NCBI GenBank assembly: GCA_902702965.1
Contig: CACRXP010000006.1
Coordinates: 3,053,428-3,117,427, forward strand
Direction: 5' to 3'
DNA: 64,000 bases
Source: Spirometra erinaceieuropaei
Lineage: Eukaryota > Platyhelminthes > Cestoda > Diphyllobothriidea > Diphyllobothriidae
The notes under the pieces were generated by a model that had not been told where the DNA came from, did no database searches, and worked only from the letters and a program-made list of their open reading frames with translations. The position numbers were made by a program, and so were the translations under genes. Positions 54,928-62,626 of this stretch are shown piece by piece (position 1 is the first letter of the stretch; every line of letters begins with the position of its first letter).

Positions 54928-54937
54928 TATATATACT
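54928..54937 (+). promoter_or_regulatory. TATA-like box upstream of a PLE ribozyme
   Basis: TATATATACTGC about 55 nt before the ribozyme core. Confidence 0.4.
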
Positions 54938-54979
54938 GCACCCCTTTGCGCATGAATCACCCGTATCTGCTCTGCTGTT

Positions 54980-55021
54980 GTCTCTGATGATGGATTCAAG
55001 CAGGAATCCGAAACGTCAGGC
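54980..55021 (+). ncRNA. Minimal hammerhead ribozyme, ACGT type
   Basis: Helix I GTCT/AGGC, core CTGATGA, one unpaired T, helix II GGATTC-AAGCAG-GAATCC (6 perfect pairs), GAA, palindrome ACGT, cleavage-site C. Best-preserved ACGT copy. Helix III has no loop, so it can form only between two molecules or two tandem copies. Confidence 0.7.
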
Positions 55022-55109
55022 TAATAAAGCTTTTGTCCCAACGATCGTGTCTCCTTCTTCAAGACTACTTCCTGGGACTCGTTTCTTCACTTCTATTGCC
55101 AAAATGGGG

Positions 55110-55962
55110 TCAGGTTGAGGCACGTGACACGTTAATCGTGCTGCCCGTAGTTCGCGCATCCCAGGCAGTGTACCCGGCCGGCCGCCCACTTTACCTTTTT
55201 GTCAGTGATGTGTCTTTAATGCTTGCTGAAGATTTAGAAGCCGGCTACCGATACAAACCGGCAGATCACGACGATGCGCTCAAACTCTTGAAGAGCGATC
55301 TTCAGGCCTTTGCCCAGTGATGTTGTGCATGGCGCCTTTCACTCTCTTGGCACAAATGCTCAGCTACGGCGGTTGGCAACAGTCATCAGTCTCAACCAAG
55401 CCTTGACGGTCACGGCATACATGTGCCCCGAAGTTAGCAGGGACCTAGGAGTGCCATACTCCAGGAGTCTCATTTTTTTCCGGGCGTTTCGCCCTGACGG
55501 TCTCCAAAGCCCCCATGAGAACCGTATTTATCTCACAGAATTTAAAACTAGCGAAATTAGAACCCGTCTCTAAAAAAATGTACCTTAGATCCGGTCTCGA
55601 ATACTGTTCGTTTTTATTCAGCCTCCTGCGGGCTGGTGAGCGGAAAAAAATAGGATGTGTCCAGCAGGTTTTTTTGAACAAAAGAGTCATAGCCTTAGCA
55701 CATCGAAATCTGACGCACCGGGAATGTCGTGCTGACACCAGCCTTGATCCTTTTTTGAATTCGCCGATTACACAAGGAACTCTTTTTGCAGTTTACGCTT
55801 TTAAGCAGTCGTGATTTATATTCCTTTACTGCTCGGCACAACGGTCATCGCAAAGTCCTCTTACTCATTACTCTGGCACGCATAGTTAAATATCGTCAGT
55901 CCTTTTATGTGAATGTAATTGCAAACTGGGATAAGTTACCTAGGAATATAATGAGCTTGCAA
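55110..55962 (+). pseudogene. Second non-LTR reverse transcriptase fragment
   Basis: Remnants in RT order: LFVSDVSLMLAEDLEAGYRY and DDALKLLKSDLQAFAQ (55190-55318), RDLGVPYSRSLIFF (about 55440), LRSGLEYCSFLFSLL (about 55590), CVQQVFLNKRVIALAHRNLT and NVIANWDKLPRNIMSL (about 55915). The catalytic YADD is not preserved and the frame shifts at least twice. It is not the same family as the CR1-like copy upstream. It lies between two PLE pieces. Confidence 0.65.
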
Positions 55963-55964
55963 AA

Positions 55965-56440
55965 TTATCCGTACGTGAAGAACGGCTCGGAAGCCGTCAG
56001 CCGTCTTCTCACTCCACTTGGAGTTGGGGTTGCACACAGGCCGGAAGCAACCGTTAGGCGCCAAGTCATGAGGCCAAAAGACCCGCTGCCACGGCAGGAA
56101 ACGTCTGGAGTCGTTTACCGGATCTGCTGTAGTTGCGGACAAAGCAAATATGTAGGAGAAACTGGGAGATTACTTCGTACGCGAATTGCCCAGTACGCAG
56201 CAGCAGTGAGGCGGGGAGACGCTAGCTCTCAGGTGGCGGCACACTTGACGGACCAGGCCATATTTTCAAATTCCAAGAGGCCGAAATCCTCGCAAGGGAA
56301 GACAACCGCGTGAGCCGCGAGCTGCTCGAGTCATGGTTCTCAGGCCCGCAATCCATCAACAAGCACAATGACCTTCCGGTACCATATTCCGTGCTGAGAT
56401 TTTCCCTGGGCAGGGGAATCAGTCAAGCGAGGAGGGCGCG
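55965..56440 (+). pseudogene. Penelope-like element: GIY-YIG endonuclease, frameshifted
   Basis: YPYVKNGSEAVSRLLTPLG, AHRPEATVRRQVMRPKDPLP, ETSGVVYRICCSCGQSKYVG and ETGRLLRTRIAQY form the PLE linker and the GIY-YIG core. A frameshift at about 56277 separates this from the remaining endonuclease (EAEILAREDNRVSRELLESW, FSGPQSINKHNDLP). The RT domain is absent. Its open frame is fused in phase to the end of the preceding non-LTR fragment. Close relative of 28970-29545. Confidence 0.8.
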
Positions 56441-56639
56441 GGCGGGCAATGATCACAGTGGCAGTGAGCCAATTTGCCGAGCAATCGTCACACCAGCATC
56501 CAGCACGGATGACGAAATCCCGGCCATTAACGACTCGGACTTGGACTGACAAGCCACCACCGCATCAATTACGACCCCAGCGGTGATTGCGAGAACTGTC
56601 AATTGCAGTGCGCATACGGTCCCACGGCAGCCACGTGTC

Positions 56640-56649
56640 ATAAATACTG
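56640..56649 (+). promoter_or_regulatory. TATA-like box upstream of a PLE ribozyme
   Basis: CATAAATACTGC about 45 nt before the ribozyme core. Confidence 0.4.
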
Positions 56650-56684
56650 CACTCCTTGTGCCGCCATCACCTTTATCTGCGAAT

Positions 56685-56726
56685 GTCTCTGATGATGGCT
56701 TAGAGTGAGAATCCGAAACGTCGGGC
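56685..56726 (+). ncRNA. Minimal hammerhead ribozyme, ACGT type
   Basis: Helix I GTCT/GGGC (wobble-compensated), core CTGATGA, weak helix II, GAA, palindrome ACGT, cleavage-site C. Confidence 0.6.
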
Positions 56727-56769
56727 CGATAAATTTCTTGTTCCAGTGATCGTATCGTCGTCTTCTGAT

Positions 56770-57065
56770 TATCGTCTCACTCGCTTTTTGTCCTCAGAAC
56801 AACTTCCACAAGTTTGACTCACGGAATCCAACGAAGTGACCTTCAGTAGTGATGGAGGCTGTGGTCTCTGATTCCTTTGTAAGGTCCCATCTCAAGTAAG
56901 TTACCCAGAAATATAAAGATTCTGCAAATTTGTCCTTTGTTCAAGAGGCCTATTACTCGTTTTTGTCCTCAGAACAACTTCTACAAGTGTTGGGCGTCGA
57001 ATCCAACGAATTCATCTTCTGCAGTGATGGAGTTCGTGGTGTCTGGTCTCATTGTAAGCTGCTCA
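56770..57065 (+). repeat. Tandemly duplicated exon-like segment
   Basis: TTTTTGTCCTCAGAACAACT occurs near 56790 and 56966. Both copies continue with similar sequence to a TTTGTAAGG or ATTGTAAGC end. Each unit is thus bounded by acceptor-like (CTCAG) and donor-like (GTAAG) signals. The first copy has a stop in the longest frame. Function unknown. Confidence 0.4.
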
Positions 57066-57339
57066 TTGCAGCTGTTAACCCGTGCACCCCTGTCTGGTGT
57101 AGAATCCCAATTCCATGACAATAACTGGAGACTGAATATTTGCGTTGCACTAGTGACAACTATTCCCGTTCAGGACTCTCGTCAGTTCACGGGTTGCACC
57201 AGATGGCCGACCGGCTCGGACAGTGGACTGGTGCATGGGAAAGCGAAGTGAGGGGGCGGTCGACACTACGAAATGCAGTCGCGCAGCACTTTTAGCGCAT
57301 TTCTCACAGTAGACAATCTGACGCGATGGAAACTATCGC
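57066..57339. other. Unassigned sequence
   Basis: Nothing recognised. Confidence 0.4.
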
Positions 57340-57640
57340 GACCCGCTAAAATGCCTGGCTTGGAAGGCCGCCAACGGCCAGGACAAAGTGGGTCCTCTCA
57401 GGCCGGGGAGTGGCCCCCATGGCACTCCCGCGAGATGTCTTGCGCGCACACCGGAGACCAGCTCGTGTGTGGCTCGTGTAGGCGGGTTGTTCAGTTTTGT
57501 CAACCCGGGCCCACCTCCGGTCGTCTTGACATTGTCCTTCCACCGGGCCACAGTGGATGAGGGAGAAGGGAATGCAGTAGAGGCTCCAAGAGTCCGCCTC
57601 ATTAGAAACTAATTCAAACGCAAGTCAGCAGTGCCACACT
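57340..57640. repeat. Diverged D1-related repeat
   Basis: GCCTGGCTTGGAAGGC and GTCGTCTTGACATTGTCC recall the copies at 43985-44340 and 14745-14960. Overlapping frames on both strands are repeat artefacts. Confidence 0.4.
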
Positions 57641-57847
57641 CCCTCGATGTGGCAACCGACAGTTCAGTCGTCACGAGCAAGTCTGGAAAAGGGCGCTCGA
57701 AGCGGTAGGGGATAGGGTGAAGTTGCATTGTGTACAATGACCTCAGCTCAGCGGGTTGGGAAGCGATCGTTGTAGACACTTGGTATTCATTTTTCTAATT
57801 GTCTTACTTAATTTCGGTAGCTATATGTTAATGCATTAAAATTCACT

Positions 57848-57997
57848 TTGACTGCCTAAGCAGGATTTCCTAAGTAATACAGTTGGGTCAGTGTGAATTA
57901 TTTGAAGTCTGCCAAAACACCTCTGAATCACGTGGGCCTCGTAGTTATCTGGTGGATTCTAGATGTATTACTTAGGAAATCCTGCTTGGGCAGTCAA
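57848..57997. repeat. Short hairpin element with 33-bp inverted arms
   Basis: 57848-57880 (TTGACTGCCTAAGCAGGATT and onward) is inverted at 57965-57997 with one mismatch. The 84-nt loop contains GTGAATTATTTGAAGTCTGC, which recurs as GTGAATTGTTTGAAATCTGT at 58198, next to the tRNA-like sequence. Confidence 0.75.
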
Positions 57998-58090
57998 CTT
58001 ATTGTATCAGATTTTGCGGATTCCAGACGTTGCGGTAGGTTGGGTGGGTAAACTTGACCCGAATGTGGTTAAACTCGCGACGTTCGGTGG

Positions 58091-58173
58091 GACCTCGTAG
58101 CTCAGATGGTTAGAGCGTTGGCTGTACTAAGGCCTTCCCTTGCTGTTGTGGGTTCGAATCCCACCGAGGCGCC
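58091..58173 (+). tRNA. tRNA-like sequence, probably a tRNA-derived repeat or pseudogene
   Basis: Has a D-arm region TAGCTCAGATGGTTAGAGC (GCTC/GAGC stem and A-box), a perfect T arm GTGGG-TTCGAAT-CCCAC (58148-58164, B-box) and a 5-pair inner acceptor stem CCTCG/CGAGG. The anticodon stem does not pair in any register I tried, and the outer acceptor has two mismatches. So I do not assign an amino acid and consider a working tRNA unlikely. Confidence 0.45.
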
Positions 58174-58249
58174 CAGTTTTCCCCAAATGGGTCAAAGTGA
58201 ATTGTTTGAAATCTGTCATAACACCTCTGAATGCATTAAAACTTTTCCA

Positions 58250-58360
58250 CCCAGAAACAAATTCACCAACTATCTATACTTATTTTGCCCTTCCTCTATG
58301 CATACAGAGCGTCGCCTGTGAAACCCCTACTACCACTTTTCCCGTAAGACAGGCACCTTT
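58250..58360 (+). mobile_element. TLR element fragment
   Basis: Contains TTTTGCCCTTCCTCTATGCA, CGTCGCCTGTGAAACCCCTA and CCACTTTTCCCGTAAGACAG, weakly matching the inner TLR blocks. Confidence 0.4.
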
Positions 58361-58796
58361 GGCTGGTCATGTGTATTTGGGGTCCTTCATCCGAGAGTTG
58401 CACTCAAAGCTGCATGGGCTGCGCTGTCACAGGACAAAGAATCATTTAAAACAAAGCAGTCATCGTTCCGTCCATTTTCTGCTCATCTATGTTCCATTCG
58501 CCCTGGATTACTGACTCCCGGAGGATGAGACAGTGGTTACGATATCCGCCCTGCCTCCAGTTTCTTCCTTTCAACATTTCCAATTTCCAAAGAGCAAAAT
58601 TGAGGCCTTCTGAGGATTCGCCAAATTGTATACCTGGGACTGTGTAATTGGGGCTCCAATTCGAAAAACAAAACTGCCTATTCATAAAGAGCTTGAATTT
58701 CCAAACGGGCGATCAAAGCGATCTTAGGAGAAGAAAGAAGAATCCGATTTTAGCTACTAATTAGTGGCACCTAACAAACAGTTTGCAGGGCGAAAC
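58361..58796. other. Unassigned sequence
   Basis: Short frames without domains. Confidence 0.4.
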
Positions 58797-58990
58797 CGCC
58801 GACAAAGACAAGGGAAACTGGAATGGCCGTTTCGGGCTTGTTAGCCGTCGACAGCCAGGCATGGGCACCTGAGGCTAGAACACGTGTTCTTTTGGCAATG
58901 GGTTCAACGACCTAAGCTTTAAACCAGCGACTCGTTGTCCTAACGCTTGCGATCGGGTATATTGTCTGTAGCAAAGGACACTCGCTGATC
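58797..58990 (-). mobile_element. tRNA-like ribozyme repeat, diverged copy
   Basis: Minus strand: tail, ribozyme (58816-58860) with core changed to CTGTCGA and palindrome to ACGGCCAT, then a decayed tRNA-like section. Not expected to cleave. Confidence 0.6.
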
Positions 58991-59345
58991 GCGATACGGG
59001 ACACACTCTTTCCATTGTGTTTAGAGATTCTATTTAGAGCGCCCGTAGGCGATTGTCCGTTGCCTGTTTGGTTCCACAATGCGGCAAATACAACCGGAAG
59101 TGGTACCCAACACCCCGGCTACCTCAAGTCCTGCTCTTGCTGCCACGCCAGTGAAAGTTGCATTTTATCGGCCTTTGAATTATCAGGGGCTGCCGGACCT
59201 CCCTCCGGCAGAAGCAGCAGTCATTTGTCGGTCTCTGCTTTCCATCAAAGCACTGACAGAAGCCCGATGAGAAGTTAGGTGGGGCATGCGGATTGAAGAG
59301 AAGAGCGATAGCGAGATATATATATATATATATATATGTATATGT

Positions 59346-60083
59346 ATTGAAACGTAGGCATCCCAAGAAATATAAGTTGAAGTTCAAGGCGTTCTTTGGG
59401 AAAATGAACTTTATTGCGTAAATTTTCGACGCCGGTTCCCCAGGTCGTCGTCAGACGCAGACTGAGAGTAAATGTGCCGACAACAGTTAACATCTGGCAG
59501 CGCACGTGGAAAAAATCGATAATCGTTCGCGTTTGTGCCCGTGAGCGGCCGCTATTTGCGTCATTCTGTGCCGATTTGCTCTCGTCTCTCCCATTTCTCC
59601 TTGAGACTTTTGTACGCGGCGTCCAACTCGATGTGACGGTTGATGCACGATTCATCCGAGTGCATGGCCTCAAGGAACTCTCGGCCTTTCTTGAAGGGGC
59701 AGGCGCCGACAATCCGTGTTCTGTCCCAAGCAAACGTATGCCCCGTGTCCAGGGTATGCATGGCTACTTGAGACAGGTGGTCTCGCCTCTTTACTGCAAG
59801 TTGGTGTTCGTGAATGCGTGTAGAGGCGGATTTTCCTGTTTGACCACAATAAACTGCATCACAGGCCCCACACGGGATCTTGTAGACTACTTCCTTTCTA
59901 TCCAAATAGCCGACCCTATCCTTAGGGTGTACTATCTGAGTACGTAATGTAGTCGTTGGTCTGTGTGCCACCAGAATTTGGTGCTTCTTTAGGCGCCTTT
60001 CCACGAGTTCAGACACGTTTTTGATATAAGGGAGAGTTCGCCATGTATTTGACTTGGGTGCCTGGCTGGAAGTTCTTTGTTCT
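59346..60083 (-). mobile_element. Penelope-like element, 5'-truncated, with open endonuclease frame
   Basis: Minus strand: coding part from about 60083 down to 59561, non-coding part with ribozyme, and an end at 59346 next to a TATATATG run. The non-coding end is nearly identical to 39622-39775. The truncation point abuts a tRNA-like ribozyme repeat. Confidence 0.8.
59416..59458 (-). ncRNA. Minimal hammerhead ribozyme, AATT type
   Basis: Minus strand: helix I GCGT/ACGC, core CTGACGA, helix II formed by GACCTGG with CCGGCGTC (imperfect), GAA, palindrome AATT, cleavage-site T. Two near-identical copies are present (also 39692-39734). Confidence 0.6.
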
Positions 60084-60085
60084 TT
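59561..60085 (-). CDS. PLE C-terminal protein: linker and GIY-YIG endonuclease, uninterrupted
   Basis: The open frame extends to a Met at 60163, but its first 26 codons are antisense tRNA-like repeat (DITDKDKGDWNGHFWLI). True PLE sequence starts near residue 27. Numbering from that Met: TLPYIKNVSELVERRLK (44-60), GIY half VVYKIPC (92-98), YIG half VYCGQTGK (104-111), Arg116 and Glu165 (REFLEAMHS) as expected catalytic residues, Asn175 (INRH). No internal stop. The RT domain is missing, so it could supply at most the nuclease. The GIY-YIG nuclease nicks target DNA to prime reverse transcription. Confidence 0.75.
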   Translation of the reverse strand, partial: KEQRTSSQAPKSNTWRTLPYIKNVSELVERRLKKHQILVAHRPTTTLRTQIVHPKDRVGYLDRKEVVYKIPCGACDAVYCGQTGKSASTRIHEHQLAVKRRDHLSQVAMHTLDTGHTFAWDRTRIVGACPFKKGREFLEAMHSDESCINRHIELDAAYKSLKEKWERREQIGTE

Positions 60086-60470
60086 GTTCTGGCTAATAAG
60101 CCAGAAATGGCCATTCCAGTCTCCCTTGTCTTTGTCGGTAATATCATTCTGCCTATATATCATGCGCCGCTGTGCGGCTGCTGGTTGGGCTCGAGAGAGA
60201 GTCCTTAAGGCACAACGGAACGAGTGAGTTCCGTATGAACGATCGGTGAGCGCCCCCTAACATTGTATATTCCCGATCGAAAACCGACAAGGCAACGGGC
60301 TCGTGGCCCGGTGAGTAGAGGCGTTGACTTCTAAACCAACAGGTCGCGAGTTCGAGGCTCGGGTGTTCCACACTTCGGGCTTGGGTATGGCTGGCTGACG
60401 ACGGCTAATAAGCCAGAAATGGCCATTCCAGTCTCCCTTGTCTTTGTCGGTAATATCATTCTGCCTATAT
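60086..60470 (+). mobile_element. tRNA-like ribozyme repeat, head-to-tail tandem; reference copy
   Basis: A partial unit (ribozyme 3' half and tail, 60089-60156) is joined to a full unit (60157-60470): GC hairpin block GCGCCGCTGTGCGGCTGC, a GAACGATCGGTGAGCGCC block, a tRNA-like section with A-box TGGCCCGGTGAG (60304-60315) and B-box AGTTCGAGGCT (60349-60359), the ribozyme, a TCTTTGTCGGTAATATCATT tail and TA repeats. Cleavage-site positions 60115 and 60427 are 312 nt apart. No protein is encoded. Internal A/B boxes suggest RNA polymerase III transcription. Confidence 0.85.
60389..60433 (+). ncRNA. Minimal hammerhead ribozyme in the tRNA-like repeat; reference fold
   Basis: Helix I GGCTGG (60389-60394) with CCAGTC (60428-60433), 6 pairs including one G-T; core CTGACGA (60395-60401); helix II GGCT/AGCC around loop AATA (60403-60414) with a C-A mismatch at its base; GAA (60416-60418); helix III ATGGCCAT (60419-60426), a perfect palindrome without a loop; cleavage-site T at 60427. 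All invariant hammerhead bases are present. Schistosome Sm-alpha repeats likewise combine a tRNA-type promoter with a hammerhead, but with an ordinary looped helix III. Confidence 0.7.
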
Positions 60471-60793
60471 ATATATATATATACAGTACCTGTGCTAACT
60501 CATGAAATGTCACGAATTAACACAGGTTAACGCCTTTAACGCAAAATCGGTAAACACTACGGCTCCCAAAGTCTGATAGCGGAAAATAAACGATGTGCCA
60601 AAGAAATAAAGCAAAGTTTGGTTAAGAAAATATTATTTACTGAGATAAAAATAAATAATTTTCGACAAAAGTCACATTTTCGAGAAACGCCTATATTACA
60701 ACCAAGTTAATAAAGGCTACGTATGAGGACGTATAAAGGAGGAGGGCGCATAAAAGGTCAAAAATAATTAAGGACAGAAACAGATACAAAAAA

Positions 60794-61826
60794 TTAGTAC
60801 TTTGTAGATTGTCCATTCGAATTAATAACAGCAGAAAGTCTGTCCGACATAGACATGACAAGGTTATCTATGGTGGATTGTAAAATGTAATTATTGAGTA
60901 TGAAATCCAATTTTTCCTGCATTGAAAGAGTCTTCTTAGCTTTGTGCCAATTTCTTTTGACTATTCCAAAAAGATTTTTGATTGGATTAAGGTCGGGACT
61001 GTTGGCCGGGATGAAAATGGATTGGAGGCCAATTGCGGAGAGCGTGGTTGTTGTCTAAAATGTTAGATTATGTTTGCAAGCGGCATCAAATTCGTACCTC
61101 TTTAGAGCGGTGGACAGGTGCATTGTCCTGCAAAATTACAGTATCCATTCGGCGCCGACTTATGCCGTTGTAGCCGAAAGCATCCTTGACAATTGCAATG
61201 AACACCTTGCTGTTGATGGTGTCGGATGTTGACCGCCAGACAGGCCGCTCACCGAATTTAATCGTCATCCAAACCATCATCCGCCGACAGTTCTTGAATG
61301 TTGCCGTCGGTGTAGTATGTTGTCTTGGGAAGTTCTTTCCACATATGACAGTTTGGAGCGACTTCGTAGGCTTGTCTAAAAATAGAACCTCATCGCAGAA
61401 GAAAATGCTCTTCCAAAATGAAGATCTGTATTCAATATAATTCTTAGCAAATAAAAGCCGTTCTCTAATTAGTTTTCTACTTAAATATGGCTTAATCATG
61501 GCCTTCCGCCGCTGCAGTTCAAATTCCTTCATCCTTTTTCTAATGATGTTCATAGAAAACATCGGCAGATGTTCCCGCTGAATGACCTCAATGGGCATGT
61601 AATGAAACTTTTTTAATGTACGATGAATAAAATCGTCGTCTTGCTTACTTGTGGACCGTTTTGGTCCCCCTATCTTATTTCTAGGAACAGTTTTATCATT
61701 AATAATGCGCCACAGAGTGACCTTGCTAATATTGAAAATATTAGCTAACGACTCACGCGGGATTCCTTCCGCCGCTAATTTTCGAATGCGCTGGAAGTCA
61801 ACTTCGGATAAGTATTGTTTAGACAT
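60794..61826 (-). CDS. Tc1/mariner-type transposase, two exons
   Basis: Exon 1 is 61826-61098 (243 codons), exon 2 is 61054-60794 (86 codons and stop); 329 residues, normal for Tc1-like enzymes. Residues 6-42 form the N-terminal helix-turn-helix that binds the inverted repeats (GIPRESLANIFNISKVTLWR). The DDE fold shows FFCDEVLF (Asp145), ILQDNAPVHRS (Asp234) and, in exon 2, ANSPDLNPIKNLF, where the third acidic residue expected 34 residues after Asp234 is Lys269. The C-terminus SMSDRLSAVINSNGQSTKY is family-typical. Without removal of the 43-nt intron, the frame stops after residue 246. Lys269 predicts loss of catalysis, although DNA binding could persist. Confidence 0.85.
61055..61097 (-). 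other. Putative 43-nt intron in the transposase gene
   Basis: Begins GTACGA after GAG (Glu243), contains a branch-site-like CTAAC eight bases before the end, and finishes TTTTAG. It contains the TGA and TAG stops and the only frame change. Removing it restores an intact frame and gives exactly the 34-residue spacing typical of this family. Confidence 0.75.
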
Positions 61827-62451
61827 AGTTATCGTTTGGCGTGGCAGAGCAAAGTCACGGCATGTCGCGCGAACTCAATATATATTCGTTTACGACACGC
61901 ATTTTCAGTCTGGTAAAACAATCACACTGATAAACTTTTTTATTTCGGTATTTTGAAACATAAAACTTTACGAATTTGTAAAATAGAATTTTTAGATGAA
62001 GAATCGCACGTTATCTCCTGAACACAATAAGAAATAATTTATCTGCATTTCCCTGATTTTGTTGATATTGAAATTTAATTTTTTCTTTTTGTTCGAAAGT
62101 TTATCAAAAAATTTCGTCCTTTTATTAATCTTCTTAAACAGATTAATAAGGTTACACAAAGAAATTCCATCCGAAAGCTTTAATAGCGTAGGAAACTGCT
62201 TGAATATCAGGAATCCTCCGATTTCGCCTTAATCCGGCCCGTTTTCTATTTAATATACAGATCCGTATCAAACTTTCCTTCAGAAAACGGTCTTTTCGTC
62301 CTTATTTCAACCAAATAAACACAAATAACGACACCAAAAATACACTACATTGTCCACTATAATTTTGACCTCGGCATTTCATGAGTTAGCACAGGTACTG
62401 TATATATATGTGAAAAAGGAAGAGGTTCTTCGGAAAAAATCGAGTTGTACT

Positions 62452-62492
62452 CGTGAATTTTCGAATTGGTGACACCAACCCGTCGTCAGACG
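62452..62492 (-). ncRNA. Minimal hammerhead ribozyme in the left inverted arm, AATT type
   Basis: Mirror image of 63640-63680, so on the minus strand. Confidence 0.6.
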
Positions 62493-62626
62493 AAATGAAG
62501 AGAAAAGAGAGAGTGAGACAGTCACACTAGACTAATAGACGAGACAGGACAAACATTGGCGGACGAACCATTAGCGTGTGAGGAGGGATGCGGGTAGGGA
62601 GTCATGCTGGGTTCTGAGCCGGGAGG

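Larger units (their letters stand above)
54760..55100 (+). mobile_element. PLE terminal repeat (upstream copy)
   Basis: Matches, in inverse orientation, 28640-28930 (ACGTGATGAAATTGCAGC, AACGACGCGAATGTCG, GTCTCTGATGATGGATTC). Includes the TATA-like box, the ribozyme and the AATAAAGCTTTTGTCCCAAC tail, then the CTACTTCCTGGGACTCGTTT segment. Confidence 0.75.
56441..56767 (+). mobile_element. PLE terminal repeat (downstream copy)
   Basis: Non-coding end of the same PLE: ATCGTCACACCAGCATCCAG, GATGACGAAATCCCGGC, TATA-like box, ribozyme, GATAAATTTCTTGTTCCAGT and final CGTCTTCT. With 54760-55100 it gives the terminal-repeat, body, terminal-repeat layout of PLEs. Confidence 0.75.
60484..62400 (-). mobile_element. 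Tc1/mariner-type transposon, complete ends
   Basis: Perfect 26-bp terminal inverted repeats beginning CAGTACCTGTGCTAACTCAT, flanked by TA (60482-60483 and 62401-62402), inside a TA microsatellite. Length 1917 bp. One transposase gene on the minus strand, with about 575 bp between its start and the right end and about 310 bp between its stop and the left end. Confidence 0.9.

Noticed and set aside
61086..61826. Transposase taken as a 246-residue truncated pseudogene
   Set aside because: A 43-nt GT-AG segment accounts for both the stop and the frame change, and its removal gives a full-length protein. The intron reading is preferred.
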